Of a stretch of 64,000 nucleotides of DNA, positions 18,186 to 27,148 are shown piece by piece. Within the stretch, counting starts at the first letter, position 1, and every line of letters begins with the position of its first letter. Under the pieces are notes generated by a model, which worked only from the letters and a program-made list of their open reading frames with translations, made no database searches and had not been told where the DNA came from. The stretch comes from CAYPTY01 sp964413935. Its GTDB lineage: Bacteria > Bacteroidota > Rhodothermia > Balneolales > Balneolaceae. The DNA lies in the NCBI GenBank assembly GCA_964413935.1, contig CAYPTY010000012.1, forward strand, positions 38,680 through 102,679, in the 5' to 3' direction. A program made the position numbers and the translations under genes.

Positions 18186-18291
18186 CAAAAAGCACTGGAC
18201 TAAGACCTACATCGGGGTTGCCGTTGCAGGCGTCTTGTATATTTTGCTTTTCCTGCTTTTCACTCAGGTTTTTAATCAGCCCGGATTATGA
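18166..18291 (+). CDS. 41-residue single-pass membrane peptide
   Basis: The start ATG lies 20 bp inside the end of the WbqC-like gene in another frame. The TGA overlaps the ATG of the sodium:solute symporter by 4 nt. The peptide has a charged N-terminus (MEDPQNNKKHWTKT), one transmembrane segment at residues 15-36, and a short NQPGL tail. The double overlap and the clean hydrophobic segment argue for a real gene. By analogy, small partners such as the DUF485 and DUF4212 proteins precede some sodium:solute symporters, so this could be a minimal auxiliary subunit. That is inference; I recognise no family. Confidence 0.72.
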   Translation: MEDPQNNKKHWTKTYIGVAVAGVLYILLFLLFTQVFNQPGL

Positions 18292-20006
18292 GCTGGATCG
18301 ACTGGATTGTTTTAATCGCTTTTCTGGCTTACACCGTTTGGGACGGCACACGATCGGGGAAAAAATCCAAAGACATCGAAGGCTATCTGCTGGCCGGTCG
18401 ATCTATGCCCTGGTGGGCGGCTGGCCTGTCGGTGATGGCAACACAGGCCTCGGCCATTACCTTTATCGGGACCACGGGACTGGCCTATGTGGAGGATATG
18501 CGATTTGTACAAACCTATCTGGCCATTCCCTTCGCGATGATCTTTCTCTGTATGACGCTGGTTCCCTTTTTCCACCGCCTTAGAGCGTTCACCGCCTATG
18601 AGGTGCTGGAGGATCGTTTTGGGATCTCAACCCGGCTGCTTACTTCCGGATTGTTTCTGATCTCCCGCGGACTGGCGCTCGGAACCGTAATCGCGGCACC
18701 CTCCTATGTGCTTTCTCTGCTGCTGAACCTCCCTCTTTCTGCTACCATTCTGATGATCGGCATTCTGGCAACCCTGTACACGGTTGTGGGCGGCGTAGAG
18801 GGTGTGATTCGAACGGATGTAAAACAGATGACCGTGATGATGGGGGGCCTTATCTTTTGCTTTTTCTGGATCTGGACTCATCTGCCAACTAATGTCGGTT
18901 TTGATGATGCTCTGTATCTGGCCGGAAGTCTGGATAAACTCACAGCTCTGGACCTGAATTTCGATCTTAGTGAAAAGTATAATGTGTGGAGTGGCGTTTT
19001 TGCGGCTTTATTTCTGATGCTATCCTATTTCGGTACAGACCAGACACAGGTGCAGCGGTATCTTACCACAAAATCACTCAGTGATGCACGAAAATCACTG
19101 TTGATGTCGGCCTACGCCAAGGTGCCCATGCAGTTTTTCATCCTACTGCTCGGGGTGATGCTTTACATTTTCTTTGTTTTTGAACCGGCACCTATCACTT
19201 TCCGGACCAATAATCTGGGGCATGATGCCCAGCATGAAAAATTGTATGAGGAAGCCTATGAAGAACGCATGATGGCGGCTTCTCAGGCTGCTGTTTCGCG
19301 CTCAAGTTCAGATCAGGAATGGTTTATTGAATCCGATCAGCGCCTGAACAAAGTGAGGGAGGCTGAATTGCAGCGACAATCCGAAATTCTGCAGGCTGAT
19401 GTAAACGATACCAACTACATCTTTCCCTATTTCATCCTGGAGTTCCTGCCCGTAGGCATTATCGGACTGGTGATTGCAGGTATTTTCGCGGCAGCAATGT
19501 CCTCCATCGATTCCGAGCTCAATGCCCTCACTACCGTTTCCATTGTGGACTGGTACCGCCGGCTGCGCAAAAAACCGGCTTCCGATTTATCCGACCTGAA
19601 ACGCTCCCGTTATTTCACCCTGATGTGGGGATTGCTGGCTACCGTTTCGGCGCTGGCTTTGGGTGAAACCCGCTCCATCATCGAGCTGATCAACAAGATC
19701 GGATCCTACTTTTATGGATCCATCCTGGGTGTGTTTGTGCTGATGCTCTGGATAAAACAGGCTAATGGCAAAGGTGCCTTTACCGGACTGCTGTCCGGGA
19801 TGCTGGCCGTGTTCACCTTCGACCGGCTTTTTGTAGATAAAGCTACCGGCGATTACGCCTTTTTCCTTCCATGGACCGAAGTACCTTACACCTATTCCAA
19901 AGCCATCGAATTCTTATGGCTGAATCCGGTTGGAGCGATTACTGTGGTTGTGGTAGGCTTTGTTGTGAGTAAGGCTTTTCCAAAGAAGAAAGGTCTTTCT
20001 GAATGA
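18288..20006 (+). CDS. Sodium:solute symporter family transporter
   Basis: A 572-residue transporter of the SSS family with about thirteen hydrophobic segments. Family signatures include GRSMPWWAAGLSVMATQASA, FIGTTGLAY and the AAAMSSIDSELNALTTVS segment that carries Na+-site Ser/Thr residues. A hydrophilic insert of about 75 residues (roughly 299-374, rich in Glu, Gln and Arg) interrupts two membrane segments and is probably helical. The substrate may be a sugar, vitamin or organic acid and cannot be told. It is coupled by 4-nt overlaps to the 41-residue peptide upstream and the orphan gene downstream. Confidence 0.9.
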   Translation: MSWIDWIVLIAFLAYTVWDGTRSGKKSKDIEGYLLAGRSMPWWAAGLSVMATQASAITFIGTTGLAYVEDMRFVQTYLAIPFAMIFLCMTLVPFFHRLRAFTAYEVLEDRFGISTRLLTSGLFLISRGLALGTVIAAPSYVLSLLLNLPLSATILMIGILATLYTVVGGVEGVIRTDVKQMTVMMGGLIFCFFWIWTHLPTNVGFDDALYLAGSLDKLTALDLNFDLSEKYNVWSGVFAALFLMLSYFGTDQTQVQRYLTTKSLSDARKSLLMSAYAKVPMQFFILLLGVMLYIFFVFEPAPITFRTNNLGHDAQHEKLYEEAYEERMMAASQAAVSRSSSDQEWFIESDQRLNKVREAELQRQSEILQADVNDTNYIFPYFILEFLPVGIIGLVIAGIFAAAMSSIDSELNALTTVSIVDWYRRLRKKPASDLSDLKRSRYFTLMWGLLATVSALALGETRSIIELINKIGSYFYGSILGVFVLMLWIKQANGKGAFTGLLSGMLAVFTFDRLFVDKATGDYAFFLPWTEVPYTYSKAIEFLWLNPVGAITVVVVGFVVSKAFPKKKGLSE

Positions 20007-20608
20007 AATTAATAAGTCGTGACGAGGCCCTGAAGGATCAAAACTTTGCTTCTTTTATATATCATTGGCAAAACCTGTCAAATCCTGTCCTTGAAGATTC
20101 ACCTGATGAAAAAGAAGTTCGAGCCTTTCAGCAAATCATGGATAAAAAACCACATTCTGAAGCTGAAGTAACAAAAACTATAGTAATTCTCCCTCATAAA
20201 CCTGATGACCGTATTTCCCTGATCCAAGTATTGATCAATCTTCAATCAGATTTTGAAACAGAGTTTACAGTTATTCCTTTTTTCCGAAAAGGATGGTTCA
20301 GTGAAGATATTTCACAATATCACACTGAGACTATCGATGCTTATGATTCAATGGTTTTGAAGATTGGGGAAAAGGATTTCAAAGGTGGAGTTAAGATTCA
20401 ATCTCAGGACGATATAAAAGAATTCATGCCAGAGTTTTTCTGTCTGGTTGAAGGAAACTATATCCCTTATGGTTTTTTCTACATAGATAAACTACAGGTT
20501 GTTTGTTCCTATCATTATAGCACCGAGCTCATCTTTTATTGTTTTTCAGTCAAATCTGAAAAACAGCTTTCGTGCTTTATCAAAACCCATGAACTAAGAA
20601 CGAGATGA
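20003..20608 (+). CDS. Hypothetical protein coupled to the symporter
   Basis: A 201-residue protein of no family I recognise. It has no signal peptide or membrane segment. It is acidic in the first half and has aromatic, Cys-containing stretches near the end (YGFFYIDKL, STELIFYCFSVKS). Its ATG overlaps the symporter stop (ATGA). The gene looks clearly richer in A and T than its neighbours, a hint of separate origin. It ends 6 bp before the convergent desaturase-like gene. The stable length and the translational coupling support a real gene. Confidence 0.75.
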   Translation: MKLISRDEALKDQNFASFIYHWQNLSNPVLEDSPDEKEVRAFQQIMDKKPHSEAEVTKTIVILPHKPDDRISLIQVLINLQSDFETEFTVIPFFRKGWFSEDISQYHTETIDAYDSMVLKIGEKDFKGGVKIQSQDDIKEFMPEFFCLVEGNYIPYGFFYIDKLQVVCSYHYSTELIFYCFSVKSEKQLSCFIKTHELRTR

Positions 20609-20614
20609 TATTCG

Positions 20615-21463
20615 TCACTTATCTTCATCCGGAAATTTGGATCCCTCCGGTGAGCGGTATTTCTGAAAGGGAATCTTAAATAGATTCACCACATCATCAT
20701 GTTCTTTGGGGTCCATATGAGTATCAATACCATATTTCAGCTCTTTGATATCAACTACGTGAGCGAAGGTACCGAAGAGACGGTCCCAGATGGCAAAAAT
20801 ATTACCGTAATTCGTATCTGTGAGCGGCTGTTGGAAGTGATGATGCACTTTGTGCATATAAGGAGTAACAAAAACCCAGGACAGTGCATCATCCAGCTTT
20901 TTGGGCATCTGAATATTTGCATGATTGAAATGCGTGAAAGCGGCAGACAAAGTCTGGTAGAGGAAAACAATCCAAATGGGAGCGCCGGCTATGATGACTC
21001 CGAAGATGGTAAAGACCATCCGGAAGATGGCCTCGCCGGGATGATGACGAAGTCCGGTAGTCACATCCACGGTAGTGTCACTGTGATGAATGAGGTGGAA
21101 TCTCCACATGAACTTCACTTTATGCTCAACCCAGTGAACCAAATAGGCACCAATGAAATCCAGAATCATTACGCCGATTATCATCTGTGCCCAGATGGGC
21201 ATTTCGATCCAGTTAAGGATGCCGAAATTATGGGCGGTTACCCAGTCGGATGACCAAAGCAGTAGACCGGCGAAGCCCAGCCCGATCACCACGAAAAATC
21301 CGGTCAGAACGGCATTGATCAGTGCATGTCGTACTTTTCTGTATCCGAATTCAAATAAAGGAAAAACCCCTTCAACGATCCAGAACAGGAAGATCCCACC
21401 GATTAAAATGCCGGCCCTAAAGGCTGTAGGGATATCCTCAAAAAACGCTATAAATGATTCCAT
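20615..21463 (-). CDS. Sterol desaturase/fatty acid hydroxylase family protein
   Basis: A 282-residue membrane-bound di-iron enzyme of the fatty acid hydroxylase superfamily. It has four to five hydrophobic segments and the expected histidine clusters: HWVEHK, FHLIHHSD, HHPGE and later HKVHHHFQ with NYG downstream. These bind the two irons that activate O2 for C-H hydroxylation of a lipid. Bacterial members act on fatty acids, carotenoids, hopanoids or sphingolipids; the substrate is not evident here. The 3' end abuts the orphan gene of the symporter operon. Confidence 0.92.
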   Translation of the reverse strand: MESFIAFFEDIPTAFRAGILIGGIFLFWIVEGVFPLFEFGYRKVRHALINAVLTGFFVVIGLGFAGLLLWSSDWVTAHNFGILNWIEMPIWAQMIIGVMILDFIGAYLVHWVEHKVKFMWRFHLIHHSDTTVDVTTGLRHHPGEAIFRMVFTIFGVIIAGAPIWIVFLYQTLSAAFTHFNHANIQMPKKLDDALSWVFVTPYMHKVHHHFQQPLTDTNYGNIFAIWDRLFGTFAHVVDIKELKYGIDTHMDPKEHDDVVNLFKIPFQKYRSPEGSKFPDEDK

Positions 21464-21557
21464 AGGCTGTCAATATCGGGAAATGTTGAATTTGAGTAAA
21501 GTTGAGTGATCGCAGAAGCTGCTTTGTCACTTTGTACGAATTTATCATTCCACCCAT

Positions 21558-21892
21558 TTGTCATTCCACTTTAGTGGAATCTGTAGTACTGTAACCACCA
21601 TTTGCGTTTCAGACTCCACGTACCGTGGAGTGACAGGCTTTGGTTTGAAACAGAATTGGATTATCTCCTGCTCCTTATGATCAATCCTATAATCTTTCAA
21701 TGCCCCCCGCTTGTCATTCCACTTCAGTGGAATCTGTAGTAATGTAACCACCATTTGCGTTTCAGACTCCACGTACCGTGGAGTGACAGGCTTTGGTTTG
21801 AAACAGAATTGGATTATCTCCTGCTCCTTATGATCAATCCTATAATCTTTCAATGCCCCCTGTTTGTCATTCCACTTTAGTGGAATGACAGG
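21558..21892. repeat. 153-bp tandem repeat, two full units plus a partial third
   Basis: TTGTCATTCCACT recurs at 21558, 21711 and 21864, exactly 153 bp apart. Two units are full and nearly identical and the third is cut after about 29 bp. Each unit holds two short palindromes, CCACTTTAGTGG (or CCACTTCAGTGG) and TCCACGTACCGTGGA. The third copy runs from the first palindrome straight into GACAGG, the sequence that follows the second palindrome in full units. The apparent 102-residue minus-strand frame here is just the repeat read through, because 153 is a multiple of 3. It lies next to the assembly gap. Confidence 0.9.
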
Positions 21893-21893
21893 C

Positions 21894-21948
21894 TAGGTTA
21901 GAAGTGACAAAGCGGGAAATAAAAAACCCCAACCGGATAACCGGCCGG
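21894..21948. repeat. 55-bp left copy flanking the assembly gap
   Basis: These 55 bases up to the first N are identical to 22049-22103 directly after the last N. The copy contains the 5' half of the terminator described below. The pattern is what an unmerged contig overlap looks like. Confidence 0.9.
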
Positions 21949-22048
21949 NNNNNNNNNNNNNNNNNNNNNNNNNNNNNNNNNNNNNNNNNNNNNNNNNNNN
22001 NNNNNNNNNNNNNNNNNNNNNNNNNNNNNNNNNNNNNNNNNNNNNNNN
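21949..22048. other. Assembly gap of 100 N
   Basis: Exactly 100 undetermined bases, a standard scaffold placeholder. The flanks are the same 55 bp on both sides, so the true gap may be zero or negative. The 21464-22134 region otherwise holds only repeats and a terminator; no gene is visible. Confidence 0.98.
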
Positions 22049-22071
22049 TAGGTTAGAAGTGACAAAGCGGG

Positions 22072-22108
22072 AAATAAAAAACCCCAACCGGATAACCGGC
22101 CGGGGTTC
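22072..22108 (-). terminator. Rho-independent terminator of the BNR-repeat gene
   Basis: Read on the minus strand, AACCCCGGCCGG, a TTAT loop and CCGGTTGGGGTT form a strong GC-rich stem followed by TTTTTATTT. It lies about 27 bp after the stop codon of the minus-strand gene at 22135. A cut-off copy is left of the N gap. Confidence 0.88.
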
Positions 22109-22134
22109 GTTTTGCCAACGTGATATAAGTACAG

Positions 22135-25100
22135 TTAGTCAACTGTCTTAAGCTCTTTGAAGGGACTGAAATTCGCCTCTTCCATACTATTCTGATACTC
22201 AGCCCAGTCGGTTGTTACAAAGCTGTTGATCTGAGACACCGCATCATCTACCGCTTCACGGGCCAGACGCAGCAGGTTTTGCTCAGTTTCACCCGGACCA
22301 TCAGCATCATTACCCAGATATCGGGCAGGACCGCGAAGTCGCTCAACTACCGTAACCGTTGGATCGCTGGTGATGCCCTGCCGTTCATCCCGCTTTCCGA
22401 AGATCATATCCATCATTTCTGAGATTTTTTCCTTGGTTTGCTTATTCATTTCATTAATGGACTCCAGCTCTTCCTTCTCGCGGGTATCGGCTTTGGCCAG
22501 TTCTTCATGCAGCTCAATAATTTTATTCGCTTCATGCAGCTGATTTACCGCCTCGGCAAGCCGGCCATTCAGTGCATTCCATTCATCCCGGAAGTCGTAA
22601 GTTGCTTTCAGGGCTTCCATTGAAATTTCAATACGGGGATCATACTCCACCTCAACCATGGTGGAATCGGCATAATCGCCATAGTGCATCACTACCTTGT
22701 AGGTGCCGGGTAGCACGTCGCCTCCGGATGGTTCATAATCACCATTCCCTCTGCGTGGACTTCTGCTTGGCCCCATGACGCCTTTGCGATCAAGATTCCA
22801 GGTCAGTTTATTCATACCCTGATTTTCCGGTGTACGCTCAAAACTGCGGATTTCATTGCCATCCATGTCAAAAACCTTAACCTGAACTTTCTCCTTCTCA
22901 GCTTTGGCATCTTCTTTTTCATCACCGGTTTTTAAGGCTTCTGTATTGATGGAATAGGTGATAAGTGCACCGGTTGGTCGGTTATCCCCGGCGTACATTC
23001 CGTCCGCTGCAAAACGGGTTCCGGCTGCCTGACGGCTTTCAACCTGATAAGCGGTTGAAGGCTCGTACACTGCAATGGCTTTTTCCAGTACATTCGCACC
23101 TTCCTGAGCCAGACGTCTCAATGGGCGGATGTTGTCCAGCACCCAGAAGGAGCGACCAAAGGTTCCAATCACCAGATCATGCTCCCGTGGGTGAATCACC
23201 ATATCATAGGTGGAAACGGTAGGATAACCCGTGGTCCATTTTGTGAAATTTTTACCACCATCGATGGTCACATAAAGTCCGAATTCTGTACCCGCGAACA
23301 TCAGATTCGGCTCAACCGGATCCTGAACAAAAGATAAAGCGTAGCCTTCCAGGCCTTTTTTCTCCGCGATGTTCTTCCAGCTTTTGCCAAAGTTCGTGGT
23401 ATGCATCAGATAGGGGGTCCAGTCGTCACGGCGATAGTTATTAATAACCGCGAAGGCTTCACCCGCATTATAAGTTGAGGCTTTAACCTGAGCTATGTAA
23501 GAACCCTCTGGTACGCCCTTAAGGTTTCTGGAAACATCGGTCCAGTTTTCACCGCCATCGCGGGTTACATGCAGCTTACCGTCATCCGAGCCAGTCCAGA
23601 TGATGCCTTCTTCAAGCGGAGATGGCTCTATAGCCAGCAGTGTGGTGTGGTTTTCAGCACCGGTGGCATCCATGGTGAGTCCGCCACTTTCATACTGTTT
23701 CTGTTTTTTGGGATCATTGGTGGTCAGATCCGGTGAAATGATGGTCCAGCTTTCGCCACGATCTGTGCTTTTATGCACATACTGTGATCCGAAATACAGG
23801 GTTTCCTCATCAAATGGATCAAAATTTACAGGTGCATTCCAGTTGAAGCGCAGGTTTTCCCCATCCGGATGGGTAGGTCGTACAAATCTGGAAGTTCCCG
23901 TTTCGCGATCCACACGACCGATATTACCCTGCTGCGACATCGCATAGAGATAGCGGTCATTGCTCGGGTCCATCATCACGTCAAAACCATCACCAAAATA
24001 GAGTTCCTCCCAGTAACTGTTACGGATGCCGCCGGAGCGCCATACATAAGCAGGTCCTTGCCAGGATCCGTTATCCTGCATCCCGCCATGCACATTGTAG
24101 GGGATATCGTTGTCTACGTTTACATGGTAAAACTGCCCTACCGGAATATTGTCGATGAATTCCCAGGTATCGCCACCATCATAAGTAATATTCAGACCGC
24201 CGTCGTTACCGTCGATCATAAAACCGGGATCATCCGGGCTCAGCCAGAAGGCATGATGGTCGGGATGCACCCAGTTGTAATAAGGATAGAGGCTCTCGAA
24301 GGACTTCCCCCCGTCTTCAGATTTGGAAATATAAGTGTAGATACTTAAAACCCGATTTTCATTGAATGGGTCCACATAAATTTCAGCATAGTAGAAAGGA
24401 CGATTACCCACATCACCGTCTTTTTCTACGGTTTGTCGAAGTTCCCAGCTAAAACCGCCATCCTCAGAACGGTAAATACCATTCTCTTTGGATTCGATAT
24501 GAGCGTAAACCACATCGGGTTTATTCGGAGCGATGGCCACACCAATTCTGCCCAGTTCCCCTTCCGGAAGTCCGTCATCTGAAGTCAGCTTTTTCCAGGT
24601 ATCACCACCATCAAGGGTCATATAGAGGCCTGAACCTTCCCCGCCTGATTTAAAGAACCAGGGCCAGCGCCGGAATTCCCACATAGCTGCAAAGATCTTA
24701 TTCGGGTTAGTCGGATCCATCACCATATCGCCAATCCCGGTACGGCTGTTGTTGTATAAAATTTTCTGCCAGGTTTTACCCCCGTCGGTAGTACGATACA
24801 CACCACGATCTTCTGAATCGCCCCAGGCTGAGCCCTGCGCGCCCACATAAACAACATCCGGGTTTTCAGGATGGATGATGACCCGGTGGATATTACGAGT
24901 ACCTTCAAGTCCCATCAGCTGCCAGCTTCGCCCGCCGTCAATACTTTTATAAATCCCTGCACCTGATGACTGGCTGTTTCTGGGATTTCCTTCTCCGGTT
25001 CCAGCCCATATGATGCTTGGGTTTTTCTGGTGGATGTCGATGGCACCAATGGATGCAGCCCCGTATTCATCAAAAACGGGCTCCCATTTAATGCCTCCGC

Positions 25101-25320
25101 TGGTAGATTTCCAGATTCCGCCGGAAGCCGATCCCACGTACATAATATCAGGATTGCTGTTAACCACATCGATGGCGGTGATTCTACCGCTCATCCCGGC
25201 CGGTCCAATATTCCTTGGCTCCATGCCCTCGAATTTCTCCATGTCCAGCTGTTGTGCCGACATCTGTGTGCTGATCGCCAGTGTGATAAACAGGGCGCTC
25301 AAGAGTACTTTTCTGATCAT
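22135..25320 (-). CDS. Secreted BNR/sortilin-like repeat protein
   Basis: A 1061-residue exported protein. The frame extends 17 codons upstream, but MIRKVLLSALFITLAISTQM at the ATG ending at 25320 is a proper signal peptide. The mature protein is built of many BNR/VPS10-type beta-propeller repeats marked by 'DGG.(T/S)W' blocks: GGRSWQ, GGKTWQK, GGDTWKK, GGFSWEL, GGENWTD and GGKNF. About 250 residues with a coiled-coil-like, Glu/Lys-rich part close the C-terminus. Homologues are often annotated as glycosyl hydrolases, but no catalytic residues can be assigned. It lies just downstream of a secreted sulfatase on the same strand. Confidence 0.88.
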   Translation of the reverse strand: MIRKVLLSALFITLAISTQMSAQQLDMEKFEGMEPRNIGPAGMSGRITAIDVVNSNPDIMYVGSASGGIWKSTSGGIKWEPVFDEYGAASIGAIDIHQKNPSIIWAGTGEGNPRNSQSSGAGIYKSIDGGRSWQLMGLEGTRNIHRVIIHPENPDVVYVGAQGSAWGDSEDRGVYRTTDGGKTWQKILYNNSRTGIGDMVMDPTNPNKIFAAMWEFRRWPWFFKSGGEGSGLYMTLDGGDTWKKLTSDDGLPEGELGRIGVAIAPNKPDVVYAHIESKENGIYRSEDGGFSWELRQTVEKDGDVGNRPFYYAEIYVDPFNENRVLSIYTYISKSEDGGKSFESLYPYYNWVHPDHHAFWLSPDDPGFMIDGNDGGLNITYDGGDTWEFIDNIPVGQFYHVNVDNDIPYNVHGGMQDNGSWQGPAYVWRSGGIRNSYWEELYFGDGFDVMMDPSNDRYLYAMSQQGNIGRVDRETGTSRFVRPTHPDGENLRFNWNAPVNFDPFDEETLYFGSQYVHKSTDRGESWTIISPDLTTNDPKKQKQYESGGLTMDATGAENHTTLLAIEPSPLEEGIIWTGSDDGKLHVTRDGGENWTDVSRNLKGVPEGSYIAQVKASTYNAGEAFAVINNYRRDDWTPYLMHTTNFGKSWKNIAEKKGLEGYALSFVQDPVEPNLMFAGTEFGLYVTIDGGKNFTKWTTGYPTVSTYDMVIHPREHDLVIGTFGRSFWVLDNIRPLRRLAQEGANVLEKAIAVYEPSTAYQVESRQAAGTRFAADGMYAGDNRPTGALITYSINTEALKTGDEKEDAKAEKEKVQVKVFDMDGNEIRSFERTPENQGMNKLTWNLDRKGVMGPSRSPRRGNGDYEPSGGDVLPGTYKVVMHYGDYADSTMVEVEYDPRIEISMEALKATYDFRDEWNALNGRLAEAVNQLHEANKIIELHEELAKADTREKEELESINEMNKQTKEKISEMMDMIFGKRDERQGITSDPTVTVVERLRGPARYLGNDADGPGETEQNLLRLAREAVDDAVSQINSFVTTDWAEYQNSMEEANFSPFKELKTVD

Positions 25321-25429
25321 ATTCAGGTGTAAAGTTTTGGTTTTTAAATGCAAGACCGTCATTGTAGACATTCCTTTGGCCTAATTCAATCGACCTTTGT
25401 TAAATATTGTAGCCTGAAATTCCCCGGAA

Positions 25430-27040
25430 TCAGTTCCAGCCCATGGCTTCCAGGCGAGCAAGATCCTTTTCCAGAAACTGCCGATCCAGCTCTTCAGAAT
25501 CCTTGTAAAATGCCCTCAGTTTTTTGAGCCGCTCATGAAGCTCTTCCCGAATATCTGCATAGGCTTCATCAGCATACACATTATTCATTTCCTGCGGATC
25601 CACTTCCAGGTCGTATAGCTCCCATTCGTCGATGTCATAATAGAAATGAATGAGTTTGTAGCGGTCTGTACGAATTCCATAATGCCGTTTCACCATATGA
25701 ATTCCGGGATATTCATAGTAGTGGTAATACAGCTCATCTCTCCAGTTCCCTTCCTTTTGCTGAAGCAGGGGAATCATGCTGAGGCCCTGCATGTCGTCTG
25801 GAACCGCGGCACCTGCCGCCTCCAGGATGGTAGGCGCGAGATCAATATTTTGCACCATATCCCTGTTAACCGAAGCCTTTTTGATCATCTGCGGATAACG
25901 AATGAGCAGAGGAGTGCGGAAAGATTCCTCATACATAAAACGTTTATCAAACCAGCCGTGCTCTCCCAGATAAAAGCCCTGATCTGAAGTGTAAATGACC
26001 ATGGTATTGTTGCTTAGTCCCTGTTCATCCAAATGATCCAGCAAACGGCCGATGTTGCGATCCACGCTAATGATGGTACCCAGGTAATCCTCCATATAAC
26101 GCTGATATTTCCACATCGTCAATGCCTTTCCCCTCGGAGTGTTATCACGGAAATCCTCATTAATCGGACCGTAAATGCGCATCCACTGCTCCCTCTCTTC
26201 CGGACTAAGACGATTAATTTTATGGGTATAATTGGTTTCGTACCAGTCGAGGAAGTCCTCAAAATTCAAAGCCTTCACAATTTCAGGAGCAATCTTATTA
26301 TCTGCCGTTAAGGCCATGTGATCATGTATCCTCATTTCCGCTTCCTTTGCCGCCCTTCCCCGGTTCTGATATTCATCAAATAGGGTTTCGGGAACCGGGA
26401 TTTTATGGTATTTGAATTCCTCGAGATCCTGCATGCTGGGCCACCACTCCCGATGCGGGGCTTTATGGTTGTACATCATGAAAAAAGGCTTGCTGTTATC
26501 TCTGAGTGAGTCCAGATAGCTGATGGCGAAATCCGTAATCAGGTCGGTCACATAACCTTCTTCTTTGACGATACCCTCTTCTGTTTTGAATTCCGGATGA
26601 TAATACTGACCCTGTCCCGGCAGTACCTTCCAGTAATCAAATCCGGTTGGGGCCGACTTCAGATGCCACTTACCGTATGCCGCTGTTTCATATCCGGCCT
26701 GCTGAAGTAATTTGGGGAACGTCACCTGAGATGAATCAAAGCGATCGATGTTGTCCCTCACGCTATTCAGGTGGCTGAATTTTCCGGTGAGGGCGACAGC
26801 CCGACTTGGTGAACAAATGGAATTGGTCACATAGGCAGAAGTAAAAAGCATGCCCTCATCAGCCAGGCGGTCAATATGTGGAGTCTTTATACGACTGGAA
26901 TCATAGGCACTGATGGCCTGATAGGCATGATCATCCGACATAATCAGGATGATATTTGGCTGAGTTTCAGGTGTCCATTCCTGTTGAGCTGAACAGGATA
27001 AAAGAAAGAGCGAAACAAGCAGATATATGGTTTTTTTCAT
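25430..27040 (-). CDS. Sulfatase lipoprotein (formylglycine type)
   Basis: A 536-residue sulfatase anchored as a lipoprotein (MKKTIYLLVSLFLLSC, Cys16); this signal fixes the start at 27040, 11 codons inside the frame. The core begins NIILIMSDDHAY, with the metal-binding Asp-Asp. The CSPSRAVALTGK motif at 76-87 holds the Cys that is converted to formylglycine. SDQGFYLGEHGWFDKRF and a C-terminal ELYDLEVDPQEMNNVY region are typical of arylsulfatase-like enzymes acting on sulfated glycans. The maturation enzyme is not in this window. The substrate is unknown. Confidence 0.93.
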   Translation of the reverse strand: MKKTIYLLVSLFLLSCSAQQEWTPETQPNIILIMSDDHAYQAISAYDSSRIKTPHIDRLADEGMLFTSAYVTNSICSPSRAVALTGKFSHLNSVRDNIDRFDSSQVTFPKLLQQAGYETAAYGKWHLKSAPTGFDYWKVLPGQGQYYHPEFKTEEGIVKEEGYVTDLITDFAISYLDSLRDNSKPFFMMYNHKAPHREWWPSMQDLEEFKYHKIPVPETLFDEYQNRGRAAKEAEMRIHDHMALTADNKIAPEIVKALNFEDFLDWYETNYTHKINRLSPEEREQWMRIYGPINEDFRDNTPRGKALTMWKYQRYMEDYLGTIISVDRNIGRLLDHLDEQGLSNNTMVIYTSDQGFYLGEHGWFDKRFMYEESFRTPLLIRYPQMIKKASVNRDMVQNIDLAPTILEAAGAAVPDDMQGLSMIPLLQQKEGNWRDELYYHYYEYPGIHMVKRHYGIRTDRYKLIHFYYDIDEWELYDLEVDPQEMNNVYADEAYADIREELHERLKKLRAFYKDSEELDRQFLEKDLARLEAMGWN

Positions 27041-27096
27041 CCCCTGAGAGATTATTTCACATTGAGAAGCCAATAAAACAAAATCGAAGACATAAA

Positions 27097-27128
27097 AAAA
27101 CCCTGATGCCGGGTGGCAACAGGGTTTA
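27097..27128 (-). terminator. Terminator of the DUF5117-type metalloprotease gene
   Basis: On the minus strand AAACCCTG, a GC-rich loop and CAGGGTTT are followed by TTTTATG. It lies about 20 bp after the stop of the gene at 27149, so the sulfatase downstream probably has its own promoter. Confidence 0.85.
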
Positions 27129-27148
27129 AATTTATCGCTTCCGAATGT

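Noticed and set aside
21545..21853. A 102-codon minus-strand frame with two near-identical 51-residue halves.
   Set aside because: It is the 153-bp tandem repeat read in frame, since 153 is a multiple of 3. The frame has no start context and carries the palindromes.
21558..21892. CRISPR-like spacing of repeats.
   Set aside because: Units are 153 bp, nearly identical throughout, with no variable spacers and no cas genes.
25321..25371. A longer start for the BNR-repeat protein.
   Set aside because: The extra 17 codons come before a proper signal peptide, which would be masked.
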